NCBI GenBank assembly: GCA_937871685.1
Contig: CALMOL010000452.1
Coordinates: forward strand, 1-11,298
DNA from: an uncultured Verrucomicrobiota bacterium
Lineage (GTDB): Bacteria > Verrucomicrobiota > Verrucomicrobiia > Chthoniobacterales > SZAS-18
Direction: 5' to 3'
DNA: 11,298 bases
In this document: in pieces, positions 1-10,035 of the stretch
Numbering within the stretch: position 1 is the first letter of the stretch
How the letters are laid out: each line of letters opens with the position of its first letter
Made by a program: the position numbers and the translations under genes
The notes under the pieces: generated by a model
Seen by the model: the letters and a program-made list of their open reading frames with translations, nothing else
Told to the model about the DNA's origin: nothing
Database searches by the model: none

Positions 1-21
1 CGGGCGGCGCGCCTGAACGAA

Positions 22-38
22 GCCGGCAGGATGCCGGC
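22..38. repeat. Short GC-rich hairpin (possible REP fragment)
   Basis: The hexamer GCCGGC occurs twice, separated by AGGAT, and can form a 6-bp stem with a 5-base loop. It lies in the non-coding stretch downstream of the YVTN-propeller gene, which ends at 103. No T-tract follows on either strand, so it is not a convincing intrinsic terminator. It may be a dispersed palindromic repeat like the two larger palindromes in this window. With one copy in view this is only a suggestion. The rest of positions 1-102 shows no gene I can support; a second weak hairpin (TGAGC-GTC-GCTCA, 63-75) lies closer to the stop codon. Confidence 0.25.
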
Positions 39-102
39 GCTCCCAGTGGCCGAGCCGCGGGTTGAGCGTCGCTCAGCTTCAATGAAAACCGCTGTAGCCC
101 CC

Positions 103-1278
103 TTAACGCGTGCCCGCGGTGCGGAGCGCCGCGCCGCCGGCCTTGAGCGGGATGCGCTGCTTGGTGTCGCGCAGGCTCGCGCCGTCGAAGGCGAAGACCC
201 AGATGTCCTTCTCCACCATGTTCTGCACGAGCAGCGTGCGGCCGTCCTTGGAGAAGACCACGCCCTGCGACCAGTGCCCGATGGGCGCCTCGGCCACTTT
301 GGCGAGCTTGAGGCCGTCCACGCGATACAGCAGGAGCATGCCGGCATCATTGTAGAACGGCGACGTCTTCGCTTTGTTCGATCCGTTCATCGACACGATG
401 GCGAGAAACTTCCCGTCCGGTGAAAACATCACGCACTCGGGCGTCTGCGGCACGGAAAAGTGCTCGACGACCCGGATCGGGTTCTGCGCGAGGTCGATGA
501 CCGAAACCATGTCCACGTCGCCCGCGCTCCGTCCGAGACTCGCCACGATGGCGCAGCGCCCCTCGGGGTGCATCGTGATCCCGTAGGGCCGCACGCCGAC
601 GGTCAGCTCGCGCTTGGCAACCTCGACCTTGCCGCCCGCGATGGCGAGCACCACCACCGCGTGGTCCGCGTCCCGCGTGACGAGCGCGGTCTTCCCGTCG
701 GGCGTGACCACCACGTGGCTCGGGCCGGACTTTTCCTCGCCCACTTTCACCGTCGCCGCGGGCTCGACCTTCTGCCCATCAATCGTGAAGACCGACACCG
801 TGCCAGCCGAGCGATTCGTGACGAGCGCGAGCTTCCCATCCGGCGTGATGGCGATGCCGGTGGGCTGCGCGCCCGCCTGCACCGTGCCGAGCACGCGCGG
901 CGGCCGCGCCTTAAGATCCACCACGGCCACCCGGTCATCCGGCGCAAACTTCGAGGCGTCCGCCGGATCAATCTTCAGTCCCCCGGAAACCAGCGCGAGA
1001 CTCTCGTCCGGCGTGATGGCCACCGACTGCGGCGGCCCGATCACCGTGGCCACCGGCGAGTCAATCTCCGCGATCAGCTTCGGCGGCGACTGACCGAGGT
1101 CGATCACGGCGACGGTGTCCGTCGCCGGGCTGGGATTCGGCTTGGCCACGCCCTCCACGAGGACTTGCTTGCCGTCATTCGCCGAAACGGCGATCTGCGC
1201 CGACGCGGGGTCGGAGGCGAGGAAAAGAAGCGCCGTGGAAACGGCGACACGCAGAGGGAAGTGAGCTTGGAGCGGCAT
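103..1278 (-). CDS. Secreted YVTN-type beta-propeller protein
   Basis: This gene encodes a 391-residue exported protein of the YVTN/lactonase-like beta-propeller class (YncE-like). Residues 1-28 are a signal peptide: MPLQAHF, then a hydrophobic stretch, ending ASAQ. I therefore chose the ATG at 1278 over an in-frame ATG at 1320, which would put 14 polar residues ahead of the signal peptide. The mature part is made of blades of about 45 residues with recurring cores such as VAVIDL, GIAITPDGKLALVTN, VVVTPDGKTALVT and VMFSPDGKFLAIVS, enough for about seven blades. Such propellers are usually periplasmic or extracellular. Some bind quinones or metals or act in electron-transfer or lactonase reactions, but nothing here fixes a substrate. 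It is co-directional with the NHL-repeat gene upstream, about 240 bases away. I see no strong Shine-Dalgarno sequence. Class confident; function unknown. Confidence 0.88.
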   Translation of the reverse strand: MPLQAHFPLRVAVSTALLFLASDPASAQIAVSANDGKQVLVEGVAKPNPSPATDTVAVIDLGQSPPKLIAEIDSPVATVIGPPQSVAITPDESLALVSGGLKIDPADASKFAPDDRVAVVDLKARPPRVLGTVQAGAQPTGIAITPDGKLALVTNRSAGTVSVFTIDGQKVEPAATVKVGEEKSGPSHVVVTPDGKTALVTRDADHAVVVLAIAGGKVEVAKRELTVGVRPYGITMHPEGRCAIVASLGRSAGDVDMVSVIDLAQNPIRVVEHFSVPQTPECVMFSPDGKFLAIVSMNGSNKAKTSPFYNDAGMLLLYRVDGLKLAKVAEAPIGHWSQGVVFSKDGRTLLVQNMVEKDIWVFAFDGASLRDTKQRIPLKAGGAALRTAGTR

Positions 1279-1397
1279 GGCAGGTGGGAAAGCGCAGTGG
1301 TCGTGGGTGAGACCATGCAAGGTCCATCCTGCCTGCGCGGCTTTCCACCGGACAATAGAGTTCGGCGGAATCAGCCCACGGAAAGGCCACCCGTTCG

Positions 1398-1517
1398 TCA
1401 GTCCAGCGCTCGGCGCGGCTCACACAAGTGCTGGTTGTGCTGCTCCGCCTCGGCGACGCAGCGCTCAAATTCCTCCGCCGCGCGAGGCGGCTCGTCCGCC
1501 TCCAAGTTCGTCGCCAT
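1398..1517 (-). CDS. Possible 39-residue ORF coupled to the NHL-repeat gene
   Basis: An ATG lies 4 bases after the TGA of the upstream NHL-repeat gene and opens 39 codons (MATNLEADEPPRAAEEFE..., ending PRRALD) before a TGA. By my count 34 of 39 third positions are G or C, while second positions are far less GC-rich; this is the usual pattern of real genes in a GC-rich genome. The product is hydrophilic and acidic at the start, has two cysteines (C20 and C32), and lacks a signal peptide or membrane segment. The tight spacing would allow translational coupling. I recognise no family. It could also be the old 3' end of the neighbouring gene or a chance ORF, since only a weak ribosome-binding site is visible. 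The following 119 bases, up to the next gene start, hold nothing I can identify. Confidence 0.4.
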   Translation of the reverse strand: MATNLEADEPPRAAEEFERCVAEAEQHNQHLCEPRRALD

Positions 1518-1521
1518 CGTC

Positions 1522-4500
1522 TCACGGCAACTCATAAACTTCCACGAGCGCGTTGCCGGAGGTGGCGTTCTTCCCGCGCACGACTGCCGTGTAGGCGCCC
1601 GGCGGCAGCGTGGCCACGATGGCTGATTCCATCGCGTTGGTCGGCGCAACTCCGGTGGCGGTGATTTCGGTGGACTGACTGGACTGCCAGTTGTCGTTGG
1701 CGGCGAGCGAGGCCGTGCTGGAAAGCAGTTCCAGGGTAGGGTCGGCCAGCAGGTTGGGCACCCCGGCCACCGCCAGGGAGGGGCCGAGCGCACGCACGAG
1801 CACGCGCTTGGGCTGGGCGCCTAGGACAACGAAGCCGGCGATCATGACGTTGTCCCCTGTGCCCACCGGGCCGCGCGTGGAGATGTTGATGAGCTTCGGC
1901 GCGGTGGCCACCTCGGCGTCATAGACTTCCACCAAGCAGTTGCCCGTGGCGTTGCCGGCGCCGCGCACGATGGCGGTGTAGGCGCCCGGAGGCAGGGAGA
2001 GGACGAGAGCGCTCTCCTCGGCGCGCGGCGGGGTCAGGCCGAAGCCCATCAGCGCCGACTGGTCCACGCCGGAAAGCTGGCCCCAGTTGTCGTTGGCGGC
2101 CACCGACTGTCCGGCCCCGTTGAACAAGGAGAGCGTCGGGTCCGCCAGCACGCCGGAGACGCCCGCGGCTGCGAGGCTCGGCCCCAGGGCGCGGATGGCC
2201 ACTTTCTTGGAGCCAGTGCCCGAGACCACGAAGCCAGCGATGAGCACGTCGTCGCCCGTGCCGGTGCGCAGGCGCGTGGACACGTTAATCAGCCGCGCGG
2301 CTGGCGTGGGCGTCGGGGTAGGCGTGGGGGTGGGAGTTGCGCCGCCGTCGCCGGTGACGGTTAGATCGAAGGTGCTGCCGCCGCCGCTCACCCGCACGAC
2401 CGAGGAACGAACTCCCCCCGCGGTGGGACGAAACGTGACCGTAAACGCCACCGTCGCACCCGCGGCCAAGGCGCCGCCCGGCGGCGGCGTGAGGTTGATG
2501 ACAAAGTCGCCGGAGTTGCCACCTACGGTGACGATTGAAAAGGCCGAGGTGGGAACATTGCCCACGTTGCGCACGGTGAAGCTGATCGACGAGCTGGCGC
2601 CGCCGGCCGCGACAATGCCGAAGGAGGCACTGCCGCTGGCTAAACCCAGCCCCGTGCCCGTGGCGTTCTCGACAGAAATTTCGGCGGCGTTGGAGGGGAG
2701 ACCGCGCACCACGCGGTTCTCTTGGTCGGTGACAAGGATCACCCCGCCGGCGGCCACCGCAATGCAGGTGGGTCCGGCAAACCTAGCCGTATTTCCCGTC
2801 CCATCTACCGCCGAGCCTTGTCCAGCCACTCCACCGATGGTCGAAACCACACCGCCCGGCGTGATCCGACGAATCGTTTGATTGCTTCGATCCGCGACAA
2901 ACACGTTGCCGCTGGCGCTCACGGCAATGCCGGACGGCAAACGGAATCGCGCCGCGCCGCGCACCCCGTCGGAGTTTCCTGGGCTGCTGGCTTGCCCGGC
3001 AAATGTTTCCACCCGGCCGGCGGGAGTGATGCGGCGGATGGTGCAATTTCTGGAATCCGTCACCCAGGCATTGCCGGAGGCATCCAGGGCCACGCTGTTG
3101 GGTCCGGCGAAGCTTGCTTGGCTGCCGGTGCCATCCGCGTTGCCGGCACTGCCTGCCAGTCCGGCCAACGTAGTCACCACCGCGGACGTTGCAGAATTGG
3201 TTCCCGCCGCGGAAAGCCGGCGAATGACCTCGTTGCCAAGATCCGCCACCACCAGGTTGCCGGCGGCATCGGATGCAATGCCCGAAGGAGAGGAGAAGCG
3301 CGCGGTTAGACCATTGCCATCCGCGGCCCCTGCCGAACCAGCCTGACCGGCAAATGTCCCGACGGTCCCGGCCGGCGTGACGCGGCGAATGGTGTGATTG
3401 TTCATGTCCGCCACGAACACGTTGCCGGAAGGATCCACCGTGAGACCAGAGGGATAAAAAAACCTCGCCTCGCTTCCGTTGCCATCGGCGCTGCCGGGGA
3501 AGCTCGGCCGCCCGGCCACCGTCGTGACCAAGCCCGCAGGGGTAATTCGCCGAAGCGTTTGGTTGTAGAAATCGGAGACGTAGATGTTGCCATTTGCGTC
3601 CGCGGCGACGCCCGCCGGGCCGCGGAACTGCGCGGCGCTGCCGTTCCCGTCGGCGCTACCCGGGCTACTCGCCCGGCCGGCGAATGTCGTCGTGAGCTTC
3701 GCCTGCGTGATCCGGCGCACGGTGTTGTTCCCGGAGTCCGTGACATACAAGTTGCCCGAGGCATCCGCCGTGACGCCGCTGGGACTAAAGAATCTCACGG
3801 CGCTGCCTGTGCCGTCTGTGCTGCCGAAAAAACTGCCGGCCGTCCCGACGAAGGTGGTGACTTCCCCGGCGAGGGTGACGCGGCGGATGGTGCGGTTGCC
3901 GCCGTCGGCCGCGAACAGCGCGCCGGCGGTCATTACCAAGCCGGCAACACCCTCAAATCTCGCCGCGCCGCCGGTGCCATCCGCACTGCCGTAATTTCCC
4001 GCCGAACCGGCCAGTGTCGTCACCCCGCCGGCGGGGGTAATTCGACGAATGGTGGTGCCAGCGTCGGTGACATACAGGTTGCCGGCCGTGTCCAAGGCTA
4101 TCCCGTTTGGATTGTTGAACCTTGCCGCGCCGCCGAATCCATCGGCGCTGCCTGCGATTCCGGGGGAGCCGGCGAAAGTCGTCACCACCCCGGCAGGGGA
4201 TACTCGGCGGACTGTGTGATTGTTGTAATCCGCGATGAACAAATTTCCGGCGCCGTCGGCCACGATTTCTCCGCCTCCACCAAAGCGCGCGGCGGTGCCG
4301 ACGCCGTCCGCGCTGCCATAGCTGTCCGAGCGACCCGCGAACGTCGTGGCGACGCCGGCCGGAGTGATCCGGCGAATGGCTCCGGTGTCCACCACGAAGG
4401 CATTTCCGCTGGCATCCACGGTGACGCCGGTCGGAATGCTGAAAGTCGCCGCGCTGCCGGTGCCGTCCGCACTGCCGATGTTGTCAAAATTCCCGGCCAG

Positions 4501-4818
4501 CGTGGTCACGACGCCGGCGGGCGTGATCCGGCGGATGATGTGGTTCTCCGAGTCGGCCACGATCAAGTTTCCGGCGGAGTCCGCGGCGATTCCCCTAGGG
4601 TCGAAAAATCGCGCAGCGTCGCCGGTGCCATCCGCGCTGCCGCTTCCGCCTGGCTGGCCGGCAAAGGTGGACCAGGAATAAACAACCTGCGCCTCCACGA
4701 TATCCCCCAAGCAGCTCCCCAAGATGAACGGCAAAAGCGGCAGCCATTTCCTACAACGCGATGAATTCCTTGGCAGGGCTGAGCTTGAGCAAATCGTGAA
4801 GAAAGAAGTAAGTTTCAT
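1522..4818 (-). CDS. Large secreted NHL-repeat protein with HYDIN-like domain and paired C-terminal modules
   Basis: The 1098-residue product begins with a signal peptide (about residues 1-44: a basic region, then WLPLLPFILGSCLG, ending VEAQ). Residues 45-706 are twelve consecutive NHL repeats of about 53-56 residues, each with a TTFAG...GSADGTG..ARF block, a G(I/V)..D..GN(L/V)(Y/F)V.D block and an IRRITPAG block. Twelve is enough for two six-bladed propellers. Residues 710-823 form an immunoglobulin-like domain of the HYDIN/choice-of-anchor-D type (SFTVRNVGNVPTSAF, VTFRPTAGG). Residues 828-839 are a six-fold Thr-Pro linker. Two similar modules of about 125 residues follow (GTGDDVLIAGFVV / GTGDNVMIAGFVV; RALGPSLAAAGV / RALGPSLAVAGV; ending VEVYD and VEVYELP). 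NHL propellers usually bind proteins, RNA or glycans; here an exported adhesive or scaffold role is plausible but inferred. No catalytic residues were recognised. Start chosen because it gives the signal peptide. Confidence 0.9.
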   Translation of the reverse strand: MKLTSFFTICSSSALPRNSSRCRKWLPLLPFILGSCLGDIVEAQVVYSWSTFAGQPGGSGSADGTGDAARFFDPRGIAADSAGNLIVADSENHIIRRITPAGVVTTLAGNFDNIGSADGTGSAATFSIPTGVTVDASGNAFVVDTGAIRRITPAGVATTFAGRSDSYGSADGVGTAARFGGGGEIVADGAGNLFIADYNNHTVRRVSPAGVVTTFAGSPGIAGSADGFGGAARFNNPNGIALDTAGNLYVTDAGTTIRRITPAGGVTTLAGSAGNYGSADGTGGAARFEGVAGLVMTAGALFAADGGNRTIRRVTLAGEVTTFVGTAGSFFGSTDGTGSAVRFFSPSGVTADASGNLYVTDSGNNTVRRITQAKLTTTFAGRASSPGSADGNGSAAQFRGPAGVAADANGNIYVSDFYNQTLRRITPAGLVTTVAGRPSFPGSADGNGSEARFFYPSGLTVDPSGNVFVADMNNHTIRRVTPAGTVGTFAGQAGSAGAADGNGLTARFSSPSGIASDAAGNLVVADLGNEVIRRLSAAGTNSATSAVVTTLAGLAGSAGNADGTGSQASFAGPNSVALDASGNAWVTDSRNCTIRRITPAGRVETFAGQASSPGNSDGVRGAARFRLPSGIAVSASGNVFVADRSNQTIRRITPGGVVSTIGGVAGQGSAVDGTGNTARFAGPTCIAVAAGGVILVTDQENRVVRGLPSNAAEISVENATGTGLGLASGSASFGIVAAGGASSSISFTVRNVGNVPTSAFSIVTVGGNSGDFVINLTPPPGGALAAGATVAFTVTFRPTAGGVRSSVVRVSGGGSTFDLTVTGDGGATPTPTPTPTPTPAARLINVSTRLRTGTGDDVLIAGFVVSGTGSKKVAIRALGPSLAAAGVSGVLADPTLSLFNGAGQSVAANDNWGQLSGVDQSALMGFGLTPPRAEESALVLSLPPGAYTAIVRGAGNATGNCLVEVYDAEVATAPKLINISTRGPVGTGDNVMIAGFVVLGAQPKRVLVRALGPSLAVAGVPNLLADPTLELLSSTASLAANDNWQSSQSTEITATGVAPTNAMESAIVATLPPGAYTAVVRGKNATSGNALVEVYELP
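1525..2295 (-). repeat. Two tandem C-terminal modules of the NHL protein
   Basis: This stretch encodes two related modules, residues 842-967 and 974-1098. Both start L-I-N-(V/I)-S-T-R, continue through GTGD(D/N)V and RALGPSLA, share the ADPTL and AANDNWG/AANDNWQ cores, and end PPGAYTA(I/V)VRG...VEVY. They follow the Thr-Pro linker. The similarity is at protein level with clear divergence, so the duplication is old. I associate such paired modules with secreted verrucomicrobial propeller proteins. Their role is unknown; anchoring or sorting is a guess based on the position. Confidence 0.7.
2701..4686 (-). repeat. Twelve NHL-repeat coding units in tandem
   Basis: The DNA encodes twelve units of roughly 160-170 bases. 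Each ends in a version of IRRITPAG and opens with V.TTFAG or V.TTLAG. Unit 6 ends RRITQA instead of PAG. Unit 9 carries a short insertion (TNSATSA) before unit 10. Unit 12 is degenerate at its end (VVRGL), marking the edge of the propeller region. Similar DNA in successive units makes the stretch prone to unequal recombination, so copy number may vary between strains; that is inference. Confidence 0.8.
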
Positions 4819-4872
4819 GGGAGTGACGAATGGCGGGCGGCGAGAAACTCTCGAGGCAACGTGCTCTGCCCT

Positions 4873-5530
4873 TCAGGGCTGGAAGACGGCGGAGGCGATT
4901 TGGCTGGGCTGGCCGAACTCGTCATCGCCCAGGACGCCGATGGCCATGTATTCGCGCTCTTCCAAGGCGCCCGGCGTGACGGGCGGGGTTTGGTCGTCGA
5001 AGGGGAAGCGGACGCGCTTGGCGGCCAGGAGGCGCCAGGTGGTCTCGCCCTTGCGGCGCCAGTAAAGGCTCAGGCTGGTGGCGCCCAGCTTCTTGCCGGT
5101 GAGCAGGACGTGGCCGCGGCGGGAGTCGGCTTCCAATTGGGGGCGGTAGGTGTCGCGGTCGAGCGTGCTGGAGGAGGTGAGGACGTCGAGGGCTTGGCCG
5201 CCGCCGGGGGTCTAGCCGGGGGTGGCCTTCAGGTGGTTGAGGACTGGCGGATGGTCGGGGAGGGTTTCTTGGCGGGCGAGCTGGAGCGGCCGTTGGCGGT
5301 GTCGAGGGCGGCCTGGCGTCGAGCTGGGCCTGGGCGGCATCGTGCAGGCGCTGGATGAGCGCCTTGAAGGCGGCCAGAGTGGCGGCGGGCCAAGCGAGGC
5401 GCGCGGCGATGCGGTCAATGTGGTCCAGGACGGCGGGGGGAGAAGATCGCCGGATGATTGCTGCGCATCGAACGCCGGGCGAAGGCGCCGCTGGCAGCCC
5501 CGCCGCAAAAAGAGCGGATGATTCTGCCAC
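4873..5530 (-). pseudogene. Decayed gene for a small hypothetical protein with a fibronectin-like C-terminal domain
   Basis: Two parts of one small protein seem to be present in different frames. Downstream, 5212-4873 reads TPGGGQALDVLTSSSTLDRD, continues YRPQLEADSRRGHVLLT, and runs through LSLYWRRKGETTWRLLA and TPGALEEREYMAIGVLGDDE to a TGA. This is a plausible beta-sandwich ending, which I associate with a hypothetical family frequent in Verrucomicrobiota. In the same frame a TAG at 5212-5214 interrupts it, with coding-like sequence (LPDHPPVLNHLKATPG) before the TAG. Further upstream (5425-5315), an amphipathic helix-like stretch (IDRIAARLAWPAATLAAF) lies in another frame, so at least one frameshift is needed near 5315-5280. 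The N-terminal start cannot be placed; 5530 is an approximate limit. The 87-codon piece from a TTG at 5136 might still be translated, but I read the locus as a broken gene. Sequencing error is an alternative for the frameshift. Confidence 0.55.
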
Positions 5531-5600
5531 CGCCGCGTGCCGCGCGCGGAGGAAGACCAGGCGAAGGGATGGACGGCACGACGCACGACCCTACCGTGGG

Positions 5601-5683
5601 GACAAAGCCGGGGCCGGCCATCCGCCGGATTACGGATTTTTGCGTGCCGGAGCAGGGGAACTTGACGACAAAGCCGGGCCGGC
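5601..5683. promoter_or_regulatory. Direct repeat upstream of the LuxR-type gene (possible operator)
   Basis: The sequence GACAAAGCCGGGGCCGGC (5601-5618) recurs as GACAAAGCCGGGCCGGC (5667-5683), differing by one G, with starts 66 bases apart. The second copy ends 12 bases before the ATG of the regulator gene. Two near-identical sites in a short leader are compatible with autoregulation, but could also be chance in GC-rich DNA or a small duplication. No convincing -35/-10 pair was found in 5531-5695. Confidence 0.25.
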
Positions 5684-5695
5684 GTTGGTCCGGGG

Positions 5696-6463
5696 ATGGA
5701 AGCGGTGTTTTCCTCCGAAGCTTGGCGCGCGCTGCTCGCGGCCTTGGAGATTCTCTACATACCGGTAGAAGAGGGAAATTTCGCGCTCCACGCCATGCAG
5801 GTGGTGGGGATGCTCTTCCCGGGCACGATCCGCTCCTTCGACGTGATCTCGCTGGCGGACCGCCACATCGAGAGCCACGTGGCCGGCTGTGATAATCCGG
5901 CGGAGATGCAGTCGCGGGTGCTCGTCCACCTCATGCAAAACCCGGTGGCCCGCGCGCTCCACGCCGGCGGGCGCGAGCCGGTGTATCGGCTTTCCGATTA
6001 TATTTCTGACCGGGTGCTGCACCGCACGGACTTGTATCACGAGTGCTACAAGCCTATCGGCATCGAGCGGCAGCTCGCGATCTCGCTGGAAACGCCCGGC
6101 TACGCGGGGGCGCTGACGGTGAACCGGCCAAGCCGACTAGACTTCACGCCGGAGGAGCAGCGGCTGCTTGCGCTGCTGCGTCCGCACCTCGTGCGCGCCC
6201 ACGCGAACGCGCGGCTTTATTCCGCCCTGCGCCGCGAGAACCCCGGCGCCGCGCAGGGATTGGACCCGGTCGCGATGGCACGCGAGGGCCTGACGCGCCG
6301 CGAGGCCGAGGTGCTGCGCTGGGTAGCCGAGGGCAAGCGCGACCCGGAAATCGCCCTCATCCTGGGCATTTCTCCGCGCACGGTGCAAACCCACGTGGCG
6401 AACATTCTCGCCAAGCTGCGCGTCGAGACGCGCACTGCGGCCGTGCAGGCGGCGCGGAGGTAA
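5696..6463 (+). CDS. LuxR-type (GerE-like HTH) transcription regulator
   Basis: The 255-residue protein ends in a standard LuxR/GerE helix-turn-helix, residues 198-255. It opens with GLTRREAEVLRWVAEGK, followed by EIALILGISPRTVQTHV and ILAKLRV. The recognition helix is about residues 227-241. The family's usual 'GKSNKEIA' is GKRDPEIA here. The N-terminal 190 residues are probably a GAF-like or other sensor domain; I do not see a receiver domain (no phospho-acceptor Asp pattern) or the conserved residues of acyl-homoserine-lactone binding, so the signal is unknown. It should bind DNA in the cytoplasm. The start is the ATG at 5696; the Shine-Dalgarno region is weak. The gene is not in an obvious operon: it diverges from the broken gene on its left and converges on valS on its right. 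A direct repeat in its leader may be its own operator. Confidence 0.88.
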   Translation: MEAVFSSEAWRALLAALEILYIPVEEGNFALHAMQVVGMLFPGTIRSFDVISLADRHIESHVAGCDNPAEMQSRVLVHLMQNPVARALHAGGREPVYRLSDYISDRVLHRTDLYHECYKPIGIERQLAISLETPGYAGALTVNRPSRLDFTPEEQRLLALLRPHLVRAHANARLYSALRRENPGAAQGLDPVAMAREGLTRREAEVLRWVAEGKRDPEIALILGISPRTVQTHVANILAKLRVETRTAAVQAARR

Positions 6464-6474
6464 GGGGAGCTGGG

Positions 6475-6623
6475 GTTGTAGAGGCGGCTCTGTCCGCGAA
6501 CGCGGACGTGCCGCCTGCGGAATTCTTCCCGGGTGGCCGCTGCCGCGTGACCCATCCTGCGTCCACCGGGGAGAAAATTAGAGGCGGCACGTCCGCGTTC
6601 GCGGACAGAGCCGCCTCTACAAC
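6475..6623. repeat. REPIN-like element: two perfect 42-base inverted arms
   Basis: Bases 6475-6516 are the exact reverse complement of 6582-6623 (42 of 42), separated by a 65-base spacer. Each arm is itself a hairpin: in the left arm GGCGGC (6483-6488) pairs with GCCGCC (6510-6515), and GTCCGCG (6492-6498) with CGCGGAC (6501-6507) around an AA loop. Two REP-type hairpins in inverted order are the architecture called REPIN, known to be mobilised in trans by RAYT transposases; no such transposase is in the window. The element begins 12 bases after the LuxR-type stop codon and ends 8 bases before the valS stop, so it could also act as a two-way transcription barrier. Short ORFs running through it are repeat translations. 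A MITE with long inverted ends is an alternative; I found no target-site duplication. Confidence 0.85.
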
Positions 6624-6631
6624 AAGCACCG

Positions 6632-9913
<3,282 letters not shown>

Positions 9914-10035
9914 CGGCGGGCGCGCACGTTGCCACAGGATGCGATTCGCGCCACGCGGGGCGCTCGGGCGAAGATTTCGCTTTTCGCGCCGCGCGGGCCC
10001 GGCGATTCCTTCCGGCGTTCCCCCGCCCTCCCGTC

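Noticed and set aside
460..1626. 388-codon plus-strand frame antisense to the YVTN-propeller gene
   Set aside because: Arg/His-rich shadow sequence that crosses the boundary between two genes on the other strand; no recognisable domain.
3394..4764. 456-codon plus-strand frame within the NHL-repeat gene
   Set aside because: Its repetitive look comes from the antisense of the twelve NHL units. It has no signal peptide, family or ribosome-binding site.
4868..4879. Hairpin GCCCT-TC-AGGGC at the end of the broken gene as a terminator
   Set aside because: The stem is only 5 bp, overlaps the stop codon and has no T-tract on the minus strand.
6217..6629. Short ORFs reading through both arms of the inverted repeat (peptides such as VEAALSANADVPP and GGTSAFADRAAST)
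   Set aside because: They are translations of the palindromic arms. The same peptides appear from both strands because the arms are inverted copies.
9914..10035. Divergent promoter or T-box leader between valS and the amidase gene
   Set aside because: No recognisable -35/-10 pair and none of the conserved T-box elements; only a 5-bp hairpin (GCGAA-GAT-TTCGC) is visible.
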